Shown in pieces: positions 1-8,618 of a DNA stretch of 64,000 nucleotides (positions are counted from its first letter, which is position 1; every line of letters begins with the position of its first letter). This DNA comes from Faecalimonas umbilicata (GTDB taxonomy: Bacteria > Bacillota > Clostridia > Lachnospirales > Lachnospiraceae). Where the stretch lies: positions 1 through 64,000 of the forward strand of contig NZ_SLZV01000011.1 in assembly GCF_004346095.1 (NCBI RefSeq), read 5' to 3'. Both the position numbers and the translations under genes were made by a program. The notes beneath the pieces are model-generated. The model was given only the letters and a program-made list of their open reading frames with translations. It ran no database searches and was not told the origin of the DNA.

Positions 1-94
1 AATAGGACACCCTTGGTCTTGGCTGTATCCTTCCCACTACTAGGGCGGATTAGGAACTTTCATCCATTAGCGACGTGCGCCGCAAGGCGCACAC
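1..94 (-). mobile_element. 5' end of a group II intron, class C-like (truncated by window edge)
   Basis: Read on the minus strand, the element begins GUGUGCGCC at base 94. This matches the GUGYG 5' consensus of group II introns. It is followed by a perfect 7-bp hairpin with a GCAA-type loop (75-92) and, at the left edge, by the segment CAAGGGUGUCC. That segment is shared with domain I of class C introns such as the Oceanobacillus iheyensis intron, as I remember that sequence. The 5' splice site falls directly after the T-run of the terminator of the peroxiredoxin gene, the preferred insertion site of class C introns. The rest of the ribozyme and any reverse transcriptase ORF lie outside the window. 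Confidence 0.8.
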
Positions 95-149
95 AAAAAG
101 AGAACTTAGAAGGAGTCCCCTCAGACTCTCCCTTCCAGTTCTCTTTTTT
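95..149 (-). terminator. Rho-independent terminator of the peroxiredoxin gene, occupied by the intron
   Basis: A long inverted repeat, AAAAGAGAACT / AGTTCTCTTTTT, with a second imperfect stem inside it (GAAGG..GAGTC / GACTCCTTC). On the minus strand it ends in a T-run and is followed with no gap by the intron 5' end at base 94. It lies about 50 bases past the peroxiredoxin stop codon. Confidence 0.85.
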
Positions 150-197
150 CATAACATTATTTGATATGCATTGCGTAGACTCTTTATGCAACTACTC

Positions 198-650
198 TTA
201 CAAGATTTCCAGCATTTTCTCCGGATCTTCTGCTGCTTTCACCTTATCATTTGCCCGAATGATCACGCCTTCTTCATCAATAAGATACGTTGTTCTGACC
301 ACTCCCATGGAAACTTTTCCATAATTCTTTTTTTCTTTCCACACATCATAAGCTTTTATAGCTTCTAATTCGGTATCTGACAAAATCGTAAATGTTAACC
401 CTTGTTTTTCTTCAAATCGCTTATGAGATGCAATGCTGTCCTTGCTGATTCCAAGCACAACTGCGCCTTTTTCTTCAAACTGCGGATATCGTTCACTATA
501 GCCACATGCCTGTTTTGTGCAGCCAGGTGTATTATCTCTTGGGTAAAAATACAAAATAACCTTTTTCCCTCTATACTCTTTTAAACTATGCATCTCTCCA
601 TTTTGATCTGGAAGTGTAAATTCTGGTGCCTGAATACCTGTTTCTAACAT
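198..650 (-). CDS. bcp: Thioredoxin-dependent peroxiredoxin, BCP/PrxQ type
   Basis: A 150-residue AhpC/TSA-family peroxiredoxin that reduces hydrogen peroxide and organic hydroperoxides in the cytoplasm, using thioredoxin as reductant. The active-site segment PRDNTPGCTKQAC has the peroxidatic Cys44 and a resolving Cys49 five residues later, the layout of the BCP/PrxQ class with an intramolecular disulfide. Length is normal for the family (about 150). AAGGAG lies 7 bases before the ATG. It appears monocistronic, ending in the terminator that carries the intron. The function is well supported by sequence; the physiological oxidant is inferred. Confidence 0.95.
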   Translation of the reverse strand: MLETGIQAPEFTLPDQNGEMHSLKEYRGKKVILYFYPRDNTPGCTKQACGYSERYPQFEEKGAVVLGISKDSIASHKRFEEKQGLTFTILSDTELEAIKAYDVWKEKKNYGKVSMGVVRTTYLIDEEGVIIRANDKVKAAEDPEKMLEIL

Positions 651-732
651 AATAGTTCTCCTTCTCTAACGTTTTTTGCTTTATCTCCCAAGAGGACCTT
701 AACGGAAACTATACATCTATTTCCCATTTGGA

Positions 733-1084
733 TTATCCGCTGTCAAGAGTTCTCTTGTTTACACTTAACTTTACTTTTGTTTTCCCATAAGATGTTGTTC
801 TAGTGAGAATATATGGATATGTCTCACTTGCCCCTTCAGTCTGTGCTTTTCTTTCTACAACAAATTCATCTAAGACTTCTTCTGTGACTTTATCTTTAAC
901 AACTGCCAATTTTTTTCTATCTGTTTTGCTATATTCCACAATAACATTCTCAGGATTATAAGCCTTTGTTTCAAATTTAATTACTAATGGAGTATCTATA
1001 TTATCGTTCAGTAAAACTAGAAAACAACATACACATACATAACAGCATACCAAACATTTTCTTAAAGTTCTGTTTTTTCATCAT
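733..1084 (-). pseudogene. Frameshifted small secreted protein gene
   Basis: Two frames must be joined to make sense of this gene. ATG 1084 (or 1081) opens a good signal peptide: MMKKQNFKK, then a hydrophobic stretch ending in FSSFTER. It stops at 1001. A second frame, open from about 1053 to 733, encodes about 90 residues of hydrophilic, beta-rich sequence (from NDNIDTPLVIKFE to the C-terminus). Its first residues, out of frame with the signal peptide, are an implausible Cys/Val-rich string. A single-base indel near 1005-1040 would restore one secreted protein of about 120 residues. It could be a true mutation, a sequencing error or programmed frameshifting. I do not recognise the family. 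Confidence 0.55.
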
Positions 1085-1100
1085 AACTTCTTCCTACTTT

Positions 1101-1232
1101 TCAATATAATAACAATGTCAATACCTCTATCAGTTTAGACATAGCTAGATATATTGTGGCTGAAACTATAACACTACCTAAAATAATTGATAACGAAATC
1201 AAAATGTCACCTTTTGAAATTTTATTATTCAT
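1101..1232 (-). CDS. Small single-span membrane protein (43 aa), unknown function
   Basis: Starts MNNKISKGDILISLS. One hydrophobic segment (about residues 10-31, LISLSIILGSVIVSATIYLA) is followed by a short amphipathic tail, VLTLLLY. AGGGGG lies about 8 bases before the ATG. The stop codon is 16 bases upstream of the signal-peptide ORF at 1084, so the two are probably co-transcribed. The short length and AT-rich composition make it easy to overlook. I do not recognise a family; a regulatory or partner role for the secreted protein next to it is only a guess. Confidence 0.55.
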   Translation of the reverse strand: MNNKISKGDILISLSIILGSVIVSATIYLAMSKLIEVLTLLLY

Positions 1233-1526
1233 GCTTTTCCCCCTTTTAGTTTTCATAATACAGAATTAACTTTTGCAATAAATTATTCAACCATTGGCAT
1301 TACTCCAGTCTTTACTTTTTCTCGTACTTTTCTATAACTTTACAATATCACATTATAAGTATTTTTCAACTTCTTTTTTTATTTTCATATATTTTTCTAA
1401 ACATAAATCCATATTCTATTTTTCGTCTTTATATATAAGAATTACCTCTAAAATATATTCTTTAATTTCCCATAATATATAGACATAATACCATTCATAA
1501 ATATTTTTTCTACTTATTCTCATTTA
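1233..1526. other. AT-rich stretch without recognisable genes
   Basis: Very AT-rich sequence dominated by T- and A-runs. The open frames on the plus strand translate into Phe/Ile/Ser-rich strings with no start signals, as expected of low-complexity DNA. It may hold the promoter of the small membrane protein gene on the minus strand, but I cannot fix one. Confidence 0.4.
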
Positions 1527-1721
1527 TCACATCATTTTTTCACTTTTGATATATTGCATAACTCTACTTCCTTCAAACCATCCGTAAATAAAAATTCTCA
1601 AAAAATCAGAGGGCATATTGCACTTACACAATACACCCTCATAATACTGCTCTACAAGACAATTTATATCATACTTTTTGTACTCCCATAAGGATTTTCT
1701 GTATTCCCTTTGTACTCCCAA
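1527..1721 (-). CDS. Possible small hypothetical protein or gene remnant
   Basis: An open frame of 64 codons whose residues 16-62 look protein-like: EYKKYDINCLVEQYYE, then CKCNMPSDFLRIF and a Trp-containing segment WFEGSRVMQYI. There is no convincing ribosome binding site and the only start is TTG. A neighbouring frame beginning ATG at 1752 (MMSNIGLYRKIGS) runs into this one and ends at the same point. This hints that a longer gene was broken by a frameshift near 1680. Its function is unknown, and it could equally be noise in AT-rich DNA. Confidence 0.3.
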   Translation of the reverse strand: MGVQREYRKSLWEYKKYDINCLVEQYYEGVLCKCNMPSDFLRIFIYGWFEGSRVMQYIKSEKMM

Positions 1722-1796
1722 TTTTGCGATACAGCCCGATATTTGACATCATTTTACGATACTTTGACTTTTCAACAAACCCTTTAAAATTCCGCA

Positions 1797-2717
1797 TTAA
1801 AATGGTGTCCCCATCAGATCATACGGTGTAATCTGGTACACATAATAATTCAGCCAGTTTGTATACAGATCATTGGCATGTGACCGCCAGGATAACACCG
1901 GTCTTCTCTCACAGTCATCTTCCGGATAATAATTTTTAGGAAGCGCTATCGGAAGACCCTTTTCTTTATCTCTCATATACTCTGTGTGGAGCGTCATCCG
2001 ATCATATTCGGGATGTCCCATCACAAAAATCTGTCGGCCATCCTCTGCCATCACAAGGAAAACTCCCGCCTCCTCAGACTCTGCCAAAATCGTAAGGCGC
2101 TCATCCGATTCGATTTGATCTTTTGGGATAGTCGTATGTCGGGAATGCGGAGCCATAAAATAATCATCGAACCCTCTCACAAGCGGAATTTTTCGATTTT
2201 TCACGCGATGTTCAAAAATCCCGAATAGTTTTTGCTCCAGCTGCACCTTCTCCAATCCATAATGATAATAAAGTCCCGCCTGCGCTCCCCAGCAAATATG
2301 AAACGTGGATGTCACATGTGTTTTCGTCCACTTCATAATCTCTTTTAGTTCATCCCAGTAATCCACTTCCTCAAATTCAATCTGTTCTACCGGCGCTCCC
2401 GTAATGATAAAGCCGTCAAATTTTTTCTCCTTGATTTCTTCAAACGGAACGTAGAACTGATTTAGATGACTGGTGGCGGTATTTTTTGATTCATGGCTAG
2501 AAACGTTGACAAATGTCACATCAACCTGAAGCGGTGTATTGGACATAGAGCGAAGGATCTGAAGTTCTGTGTCTTGCTTCAGCGGCATCAGATTCAAAAG
2601 TCCAATTTGGATCGGACGGATGTCCTGATGTACCGCCCGATATTCATCCATAACAAATATATTTTCCCGCTCCAATATTTCCTTGGCAGGAAGTTCATTT
2701 TGTACCCGAATCGGCAT
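1797..2717 (-). CDS. metAA: Homoserine O-acyltransferase, probably acetyl-CoA dependent
   Basis: A 306-residue member of the MetA family, which activates homoserine for methionine synthesis. The catalytic cysteine is in [16 protein letters not shown] (Cys142), and the C-terminal HPEYDR carries the catalytic His and Glu region. The residue that decides the acyl donor, position 111, is Glu. Published work on Bacillus homologues ties Glu111 to acetyl-CoA and Gly to succinyl-CoA, so homoserine O-acetyltransferase is the better name. It starts 2 bases after the stop of the AI-2E permease gene with GAGGAGG in front, so the two are co-transcribed. No SAM riboswitch lies upstream. Confidence 0.93.
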   Translation of the reverse strand: MPIRVQNELPAKEILERENIFVMDEYRAVHQDIRPIQIGLLNLMPLKQDTELQILRSMSNTPLQVDVTFVNVSSHESKNTATSHLNQFYVPFEEIKEKKFDGFIITGAPVEQIEFEEVDYWDELKEIMKWTKTHVTSTFHICWGAQAGLYYHYGLEKVQLEQKLFGIFEHRVKNRKIPLVRGFDDYFMAPHSRHTTIPKDQIESDERLTILAESEEAGVFLVMAEDGRQIFVMGHPEYDRMTLHTEYMRDKEKGLPIALPKNYYPEDDCERRPVLSWRSHANDLYTNWLNYYVYQITPYDLMGTPF

Positions 2718-2719
2718 CT

Positions 2720-4111
2720 TTACTTTTCCTCCTCTTTTTCACAATCTTCTTTTCCTCGCACCTGTGCTTCTCCGATATTCTGCTCATCGTTGTTTCCATG
2801 GATAAACTCTCCGGATTCTGCATCTACATAGCTGGTATCATCGTAGACAGCAGAGTCTGTCGGCAAATGCTTTTTCTCCAGATTCTGGTTGATAAACATT
2901 TGGAACAGATAATAGATCACTGCAAATGTTGGCACTCCCATAATCATACCGGCAAATCCGAACAGTCCTCCTCCAAGTAAAATCGAAAAGACTACCCAGA
3001 ACGCAGACAGTCCGGTAGAATCTCCAAGAATCTTCGGCCCGATGATATTTCCATCCAACTGCTGCAAGAAGATAATGAACACTAAAAAGTAAAGTCCTTT
3101 GATCGGATCTGTCAACAAAAGCAGTATCGCACTTGGAATCGCACCGATGTACGGTCCAAAAAACGGAATCACATTTGTCACACCGACGATCACACTGACC
3201 AAAAGAGTATACGGCATATCAAGAATGCTTAATCCTATGAAACACAGCACCCCGATAATTGCAGAATCAATGATCTTTCCAATGATAAATCCACCGAAGA
3301 TCTCATTTGATTTTCTCGTAATATGTAATACCAGATTTGCCTTTTCTGGTTTGAGCACTGCATATACTACTTTCCGTGACTGTCCTGCAAATGTTTCTTT
3401 GCTAAACAATACATACACAGAAACAATGATTCCGATCACGATATTCATCAGTTCATTGACAACGCTGATGACTCCTTCAGTCAGACCGGAAATCCATATA
3501 TTGATCTGTCTTAGGAGATCACTTCGAATCCAGTTTTCAAAAAACGCGGTTGTTTCTGTGAGCACATTTTTTGTGATCAGCGCAAGGGTAGAATCGTCAA
3601 ATTCCATCTCACTTAACCGTTCCATCCATTCATTGAGCTGTTCCGGCACAGTGTAAACCATATTTCGAATGCTTCGATATAACTCCGGCAAAATCATATT
3701 GCATAACGCAACAATCAATGCCCCTGCAAAAAGCAGTGCGGTAAAAATCCCCACACCTCTCGCAAACTTTTTCAATCTCTCCTCTTTTTTTATCTTTCCC
3801 TTTAACAGCTTCACAATAAAATTTTCTACCATCTTCATAAGTGGATTCAACAAATATGCCAAAACAAACCCATAGATGATTGGTTTCAAAATCTGAAAGA
3901 TTTTTCCAAGAACGCCGGAAATATGACCAAATCTTAAAAATGCAAAATAAAACACAATGCTGGCTGCAACGACGAGGAATGCTGTCATCCCCCTGTTTAA
4001 ATGTTGCTGCAATTTAGAAGTAGTTCTCTTTGTCAGCCGTGGTTGCTTATGATAAGGACTGTTATCTGTTCTCTCTTCCCGGGAATCCTGCTTTTTTTCC
4101 TGTTCTTCCAT
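2720..4111 (-). CDS. AI-2E family transporter (UPF0118)
   Basis: A 463-residue polytopic membrane protein. A charged N-terminal tail of about 40 residues precedes two closely spaced hydrophobic helices (about 43-90). A third hydrophobic region (about 118-140), a long extracytoplasmic segment and the family's conserved C-terminal helix cluster with [20 protein letters not shown] (about 305-324) follow. The tail is long and acidic. Members have been linked to export of small molecules, autoinducer-2 or Na+/H+ antiport; the substrate here cannot be told. AAAGGAGCGGG precedes the ATG. It is the first gene of a two-gene unit with metAA. Confidence 0.9.
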   Translation of the reverse strand: MEEQEKKQDSREERTDNSPYHKQPRLTKRTTSKLQQHLNRGMTAFLVVAASIVFYFAFLRFGHISGVLGKIFQILKPIIYGFVLAYLLNPLMKMVENFIVKLLKGKIKKEERLKKFARGVGIFTALLFAGALIVALCNMILPELYRSIRNMVYTVPEQLNEWMERLSEMEFDDSTLALITKNVLTETTAFFENWIRSDLLRQINIWISGLTEGVISVVNELMNIVIGIIVSVYVLFSKETFAGQSRKVVYAVLKPEKANLVLHITRKSNEIFGGFIIGKIIDSAIIGVLCFIGLSILDMPYTLLVSVIVGVTNVIPFFGPYIGAIPSAILLLLTDPIKGLYFLVFIIFLQQLDGNIIGPKILGDSTGLSAFWVVFSILLGGGLFGFAGMIMGVPTFAVIYYLFQMFINQNLEKKHLPTDSAVYDDTSYVDAESGEFIHGNNDEQNIGEAQVRGKEDCEKEEEK

Positions 4112-4188
4112 TTTCCCGCTCCTTTCCTTTTTTCATATGAAATCATTATACCCTCTGCCATACCACGCGTCAATACGCTCACACTACG

Positions 4189-4230
4189 AAAAGGCACCGC
4201 CAGATCTCTTGTATCTGACGATGCCTTTTT
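4189..4230. terminator. Bidirectional terminator hairpin
   Basis: AAAAGGCA and CAGAT on one side pair with ATCTG and TGCCTTTTT on the other. It lies between the convergent ends of the DUF1540 gene and the start region of the AI-2E permease gene. The T-run is best on the plus strand, but the stem also suits minus-strand transcripts ending at the DUF1540 gene. Confidence 0.7.
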
Positions 4231-4245
4231 CCCTGATTTTTTACT

Positions 4246-4566
4246 CTATTCGCAGACAGCACAGAACGTAGCACATTCTGTCTCCTGACAGTGGCATGCA
4301 TTGCTTCCTTCCACACTGATCTTTCCGGCATGACATTTGCAGGATTCATTATACTGACAGTCTGTCGCCTTACAGTCGATCATGCTTGTCGGAGAAGCGG
4401 TCCCCGTCACATTGGAATAACTGTCTCCTTTTCTTTCCTGAAAGCTGTCGCAGCAAGTCTCCTCTGAGCGCTTTGCTTTGTTTCCGCCTACTTCAATCTT
4501 ATCCAGATTACATAAAAATTGCTGATTGTGTACACAAGTCTGTACGGTACATTTTAATTCTGGCAT
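4246..4566 (-). CDS. DUF1540 protein with two Cys-rich repeats
   Basis: A 106-residue soluble protein with 16 cysteines, built from two DUF1540 units. Unit 1 (about 3-45) begins LKCTVQTCVHNQQFLCNL and unit 2 (about 62-105) begins IDCKATDCQYNESCKCHA; each ends in a second Cys pair. The spacing suggests metal binding, but no function is established for the family. Such proteins are common in Clostridia and often short. CAAGGAGG lies 7 bases before the ATG. It is transcribed alone, between thrS and the terminator at 4189. Confidence 0.88.
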   Translation of the reverse strand: MPELKCTVQTCVHNQQFLCNLDKIEVGGNKAKRSEETCCDSFQERKGDSYSNVTGTASPTSMIDCKATDCQYNESCKCHAGKISVEGSNACHCQETECATFCAVCE

Positions 4567-4674
4567 GTTGCTACCTCCTTGTTTGATTACTGTTCACAAA
4601 CATAGTGTTTCCGCCAAAAACATTCCTATACTTCTTTTCTGATTTTTTTACAGACTTTGTGTGCTCTCGCAGAT

Positions 4675-6606
4675 TTATTTTCCTTCTTCCAATTCTACTT
4701 TCCGAATTGTTCTGTTCTTAATCTCCTCTGTGATCTCCGCAATAAATGTATCCAGGCTTCTCTGTCCTTCATCTCCAAGGAAACGGCTTCTGACAGATAC
4801 CACTCCTTCTTCTTGCTCTTTCGCTCCGACAACGAGCATGTACGGAATCTTATTCAGACGCGCATCACGGATCTTATATCCGATTTTTTCTGAACGTTCA
4901 TCTACAGAGCAACGGATCTTTGCTTCTTTGAGTTTTGCCGCAACCTCATTTGCATACTCATGATATTTTTCGGAGATCGGAAGTACTTTTACCTGTTCCG
5001 GTGCAAGCCATGTCGGGAATGCTCCAGCAAAATGCTCGATCAGAATACCAATGAAACGTTCGATAGATCCAAATACCACACGGTGTACCATGATCGGTCT
5101 GTGTTTCTCGCCATCTGCCGCAATATATTCCATCTCAAAACGAAGCGGAAGCTGGAAGTCTAACTGGATTGTTCCACACTGCCATGTTCTTCCAAGTGTA
5201 TCTTCCAGATGGAAATCAATCTTCGGTCCGTAGAATGCCCCATCTCCTTCATTGATCACATATGGAAGCTGCAGCTCATCCAGTGCAGAGCGGAGCGCAT
5301 CTGTTGCGATATCCCAGTCTTCCTGGCTTCCCATGCTGTCTTCTGGTTTTGTAGATAATTCTACATGGTATTTAAATCCGAACAGACTATATACTTCATC
5401 AATCAGTCTTGCAACCCCTTTGATCTCATCTTTGATCTGCTCTCTTGTCATGAAAATATGTGCATCATCCTGTGTGAAGCTTCTAACTCTCATCAGACCG
5501 TGGAGTGCACCTGATTTTTCATGGCGGTGTACTGTTCCAAGTTCTCCCATACGGAGTGGAAGATCTCTGTAAGAGTGTGGTTCTGTCTTATAAACAAGGA
5601 TTCCTCCTGGACAGTTCATTGGTTTGATTGCAAAATCTTCCTCATCGATCACTGTTGTATACATATTTTCTTTGTAATGTGCCCAATGTCCAGATGTCTC
5701 CCAAAGTTGTCTATTTAACATGATCGGTGTAGAAATCTCTACATAACCTGCACGTGTATGCACTTCTCTCCAGTAATCAATCAGTGTATTTTTTAAGATC
5801 ATTCCCTTCGGAAGGAAAATAGGGAATCCCGGTCCTTCCTCTAAGATTGTAAACAGTCCCAGTTCTTTTCCTAATTTTCTGTGGTCGCGCTTCTTTGCTT
5901 CCTCAATTTTTGCAAGATACTCATCAAGATCTGCTTTTTTTGTAAAAGATGTTCCGTAAATTCTTGTGAGCATCTTATTTTTCTCGCTTCCTCTCCAGTA
6001 AGCACCAGCAAGACTTGTCAGCTTAAATGCCTTGACAGATTTTGTGCCGAGTAAGTGTGGTCCTGCACAGAGATCTGTAAATTCTCCCTGCTTGTAGAAA
6101 GAAATCACTGCATCTTCCGGCAGATCTTCAATCAGCTCCACTTTATACGGCTCTTCTTTTTCTTTCATTAATGCAATCGCCTCTTCCCTCGGAAGTGTAA
6201 ACTGCTCAATTTTCAGATCTTCTTTGACAATTTTCTTCATCTCTTTTTCGATTGTTTCCAGATCTTCTGTTGTAAACGGAACTTCTCTGTCAAAATCATA
6301 GTAGAAACCGTCATCAATTGCCGGTCCGATTGCAAGTTTTGTATCCGGGAACAGTCTTTTTACTGCCTGTGCAAGAATATGAGATGTTGTGTGGCGGAAC
6401 GCATGTGCTCCCTCCGGACTCTGGAATGTATGAATTGTCAGTTCACAATCCTGGTCGATCTTTGTGCGAAGATCGATCACTTCTCCGTCCACTTCTCCTG
6501 CTGTCGCCATTCTTGCAAGCCCTTCACTGATATCTGCTGCAATCTCATATACAGACTTTGCTTCACTGTATTCTTTGACAGAACCATCTTTTAATGTAAT
6601 TTTCAT
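4675..6606 (-). CDS. thrS: Threonyl-tRNA synthetase
   Basis: A 643-residue class II synthetase that charges tRNA-Thr. An N-terminal TGS domain (1-60) is followed by the editing domain with the zinc-site HxxxH type motif FRHTTSHILAQAV. The class II catalytic core has MNCPGGILVY (motif 2 region with the zinc Cys) and ends in the motif 3 segment VHRVVFGSIERFIGILIEH. The C-terminal anticodon-binding domain follows. The start at 6606 was chosen over upstream in-frame codons because GGAGAA sits 7 bases before it and the TGS domain begins there. A threonine T-box leader controls it. Confidence 0.97.
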   Translation of the reverse strand: MKITLKDGSVKEYSEAKSVYEIAADISEGLARMATAGEVDGEVIDLRTKIDQDCELTIHTFQSPEGAHAFRHTTSHILAQAVKRLFPDTKLAIGPAIDDGFYYDFDREVPFTTEDLETIEKEMKKIVKEDLKIEQFTLPREEAIALMKEKEEPYKVELIEDLPEDAVISFYKQGEFTDLCAGPHLLGTKSVKAFKLTSLAGAYWRGSEKNKMLTRIYGTSFTKKADLDEYLAKIEEAKKRDHRKLGKELGLFTILEEGPGFPIFLPKGMILKNTLIDYWREVHTRAGYVEISTPIMLNRQLWETSGHWAHYKENMYTTVIDEEDFAIKPMNCPGGILVYKTEPHSYRDLPLRMGELGTVHRHEKSGALHGLMRVRSFTQDDAHIFMTREQIKDEIKGVARLIDEVYSLFGFKYHVELSTKPEDSMGSQEDWDIATDALRSALDELQLPYVINEGDGAFYGPKIDFHLEDTLGRTWQCGTIQLDFQLPLRFEMEYIAADGEKHRPIMVHRVVFGSIERFIGILIEHFAGAFPTWLAPEQVKVLPISEKYHEYANEVAAKLKEAKIRCSVDERSEKIGYKIRDARLNKIPYMLVVGAKEQEEGVVSVRSRFLGDEGQRSLDTFIAEITEEIKNRTIRKVELEEGK

Positions 6607-6681
6607 TGTTTCTTCTCCTTTTCTATTTTTATTGTTTTTGTTTCTCCTATTGATCGTGTTTTCCCTTCTTCTGCCAAACAG

Positions 6682-6912
6682 AAAAATCCCTTGCAGCACA
6701 GATCTTGATACTGCAAGGGACGAGTATTTACTCGCGGTTCCACCCTGATTGAACTGGCTTTTGCCAGAACCACTTTCTTGATGATAACGGAATCACCGGG
6801 CTGTTTTCAGCCACTCCGAGGTAGTTTTCAGATGCTTCTGTAATAAGAAGTTTCCAGCACAAGACTTCTCTCTCTGTAATCTTCCACATCCTACTCGTCT
6901 CATCTACGTATT
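6682..6912 (-). promoter_or_regulatory. Threonine-specific T-box leader of thrS
   Basis: On the minus strand the hallmark AGGGTGGAACCGCG occupies roughly 6733-6746. Upstream are a stem I with an AGAGAGAG bulge and a specifier region GAAAACTACC. Read by the usual rule (codon followed by A), the specifier is ACT; ACC in the next register would also be Thr. Downstream, CCCTTGCAG pairs with CTGCAAGGG and is followed by TTTTT (6682-6719), forming the terminator. Uncharged tRNA-Thr would favour the antiterminator and allow thrS transcription. Confidence 0.9.
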
Positions 6913-6916
6913 CTCT

Positions 6917-7642
6917 CTATTCTTTTGTAAGATACATTCGCATCACTGCGAAAAACTCTCTCACCATATAGTTTAAAAATAAAATTGGATTACATCCTGC
7001 TGCAATTCCATACAATCTTGTATAGCCAATCTGTCTTCCAAGCAACAGCGACCGATAAATATGAAAATTGTTGGATACAATTCCGATCCGGTCGTCCATA
7101 CTGTCTACAAGCAGCGCACTGTATTTCAAGTTTTCATAAGTATTTCTCGACTTTTCCTCCAGAGAGATCTGTTCCTCAGCAATACCGTGTGAAACAAGAT
7201 ACTGTGCCATCGCAAACGCTTCTGTCACATCTTCTCCCTTCCCCTGACCACCAGATACGACCACTCGTGTCTCCGGATTCTCTTTCAAATATTCTATTCC
7301 TCTATCCAGTCGTCTCTTCAAAGAATTGGTCATCTTCTTTCCTCTCACCTGTGCGCCCAGCACAATGATCACATCCAGCTTCTTAGGCGGCAGTGTAAGC
7401 ATTGCAGAGCAGATGATTACCTGTACTGCAAAGAATACAAAATAGGCGATAAAATTCAATGTAAGCAATATGTACTGAAGCCATCTCGGGCTAAAATGTA
7501 CAATTGCTGCCAATAGGAAATTGAACACCGCAAACACTATCCAGAATGCAGCAAATGTAGAATTCCATTTTCTTGTATAATAGCAGATAAAAAGATAATA
7601 GACAATCGCTAAAATTCCTATGACGATAAATCCTGTATGCAT
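6917..7642 (-). CDS. YdcF/SanA/ElyC-family membrane protein (DUF218)
   Basis: A 241-residue protein with three or four N-terminal membrane spans (about 1-85), then a cytoplasmic or surface DUF218 domain. That domain opens with LDVIIVLGAQVRGKKMTNSL, followed by VVSGGQGKGEDVTEAFAM and EEKSRNTYENLKYSALL, all family signatures. Family members are tied to cell-envelope integrity and vancomycin sensitivity in enterobacteria; the biochemical activity is not settled. AGAGGTGAG precedes the ATG. It follows the SEC-C protein gene by 24 bases and is probably co-transcribed with it. Confidence 0.85.
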   Translation of the reverse strand: MHTGFIVIGILAIVYYLFICYYTRKWNSTFAAFWIVFAVFNFLLAAIVHFSPRWLQYILLTLNFIAYFVFFAVQVIICSAMLTLPPKKLDVIIVLGAQVRGKKMTNSLKRRLDRGIEYLKENPETRVVVSGGQGKGEDVTEAFAMAQYLVSHGIAEEQISLEEKSRNTYENLKYSALLVDSMDDRIGIVSNNFHIYRSLLLGRQIGYTRLYGIAAGCNPILFLNYMVREFFAVMRMYLTKE

Positions 7643-7666
7643 CTTCTCACCTCTTTACCCAAGCTG

Positions 7667-8167
7667 TTATTTTCCACAGCACTTTTTATACTTCTTACCA
7701 CTTCCGCATGGACATGGATCATTTCTTCCGATCTTCTTCTCTCTGCGAATAGTACCGGATGCTTTTTGTTCTCTGTAAAGCTCCTTTTGTTTCTCTTTTG
7801 TGAAGATCTCGTCCCACTGTGGAAGTTCATATAACCAGTCTGCTTTTGCATCGACCATGTTCTTATATAATTTTTCTTTATCAAAGTTTAAGTTCACGAT
7901 CGTATCTTCTTCCATTGTCTCGATCGGGTTTTCTACTTTCAGACTTTCATTGATTCCATCTAAGAATCCTACCATAGTAAATACTTCTACCTGATATTTC
8001 TCTGCAAGTTCCTTTACAGTTCCTCTGACTTCCTCATCTGGATTAGAGAGAAGCTGCTCATAGATTCCTCTCTCAATCTGAAAATATGTCGTCCAAAACT
8101 TCTGTAACTGTGTCTTATCCATCTCCTGCGAATACGCAGTAGCTCTCCATTGTTCTAATAAACTCAT
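7667..8167 (-). CDS. SEC-C zinc-binding motif protein
   Basis: A 166-residue soluble protein ending in a SEC-C motif, [19 protein letters not shown], the zinc-binding tail known from SecA, where it contacts SecB and ribosomes. The first 140 residues are an alpha-helical DUF-type domain without catalytic residues that I can name. The start at 8167 was chosen because AAAGGAG lies in front of it and upstream codons are AT-rich filler. It is a stand-alone SEC-C protein, common in Lachnospiraceae, with function unknown. Confidence 0.82.
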   Translation of the reverse strand: MSLLEQWRATAYSQEMDKTQLQKFWTTYFQIERGIYEQLLSNPDEEVRGTVKELAEKYQVEVFTMVGFLDGINESLKVENPIETMEEDTIVNLNFDKEKLYKNMVDAKADWLYELPQWDEIFTKEKQKELYREQKASGTIRREKKIGRNDPCPCGSGKKYKKCCGK

Positions 8168-8318
8168 TTCTACCAATACTCCTTTGTATGTGATTTCGTA
8201 CGTCCTATTATATACTATTTCTTTTCTCTTTTCAAACATTTTTCGATATTTGCCTGCTTTTCCTCTTACTTGTCAAATTCACAGAAAATACTTTCTTATG
8301 CTTATTTCTTTTCTTCAT

Positions 8319-8347
8319 TTGCTTTTTCGTGTGTTTTCCTATATAAT
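8319..8347 (+). promoter_or_regulatory. Sigma-70/SigA-type promoter for the small membrane protein
   Basis: TTGCTT (8319-8324) and TATAAT (8342-8347) are separated by 17 bases. The -10 box lies 38 bases before the ATG at 8385. Confidence 0.65.
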
Positions 8348-8384
8348 AGAGCAAATATCTTGTTTAGAAACGGAGTGTCCTACT

Positions 8385-8606
8385 ATGAAAAAATTCAAAC
8401 GGATCTTTGCATTGGCAGGTGTGATCTTGCTCTGTGCGCTCTATGCGAGCACACTGCTCTTCGCTTTCATTGATCGTTCTCAGTCTCTTGATCTCTTAAA
8501 GGCATCCATTGCAGCTACAATCATACTCCCTGTATTTTTATATGCCGCAATGCTCTTTCATCGTCTTTCCAAAAAAGATGATGATCACGATCAAGAAGAA
8601 AAATAA
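8385..8606 (+). CDS. Small two-span membrane protein (73 aa)
   Basis: Starts MKKFKRIFALAGVILLCALY. Two hydrophobic segments (about 7-27 and 41-59) are followed by a charged tail, KKDDDHDQEEK. CGGAG precedes the ATG and a consensus promoter lies just upstream; a terminator follows the stop. This well-formed single-gene unit supports a real gene. The product resembles the small uncharacterised membrane proteins seen in many Lachnospiraceae; no function can be given. Confidence 0.75.
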   Translation: MKKFKRIFALAGVILLCALYASTLLFAFIDRSQSLDLLKASIAATIILPVFLYAAMLFHRLSKKDDDHDQEEK

Positions 8607-8618
8607 AAACCTACTATC

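Noticed and set aside
1294-1482. Plus-strand open frame of 62 codons in AT-rich DNA
   Set aside because: Phe/Ile/Ser low-complexity translation, no ribosome binding site; typical chance frame in T-rich sequence.
3099-3656. Plus-strand open frame of 185 codons opposite the AI-2E permease gene
   Set aside because: Antisense shadow of a well-supported family gene; no start signals.
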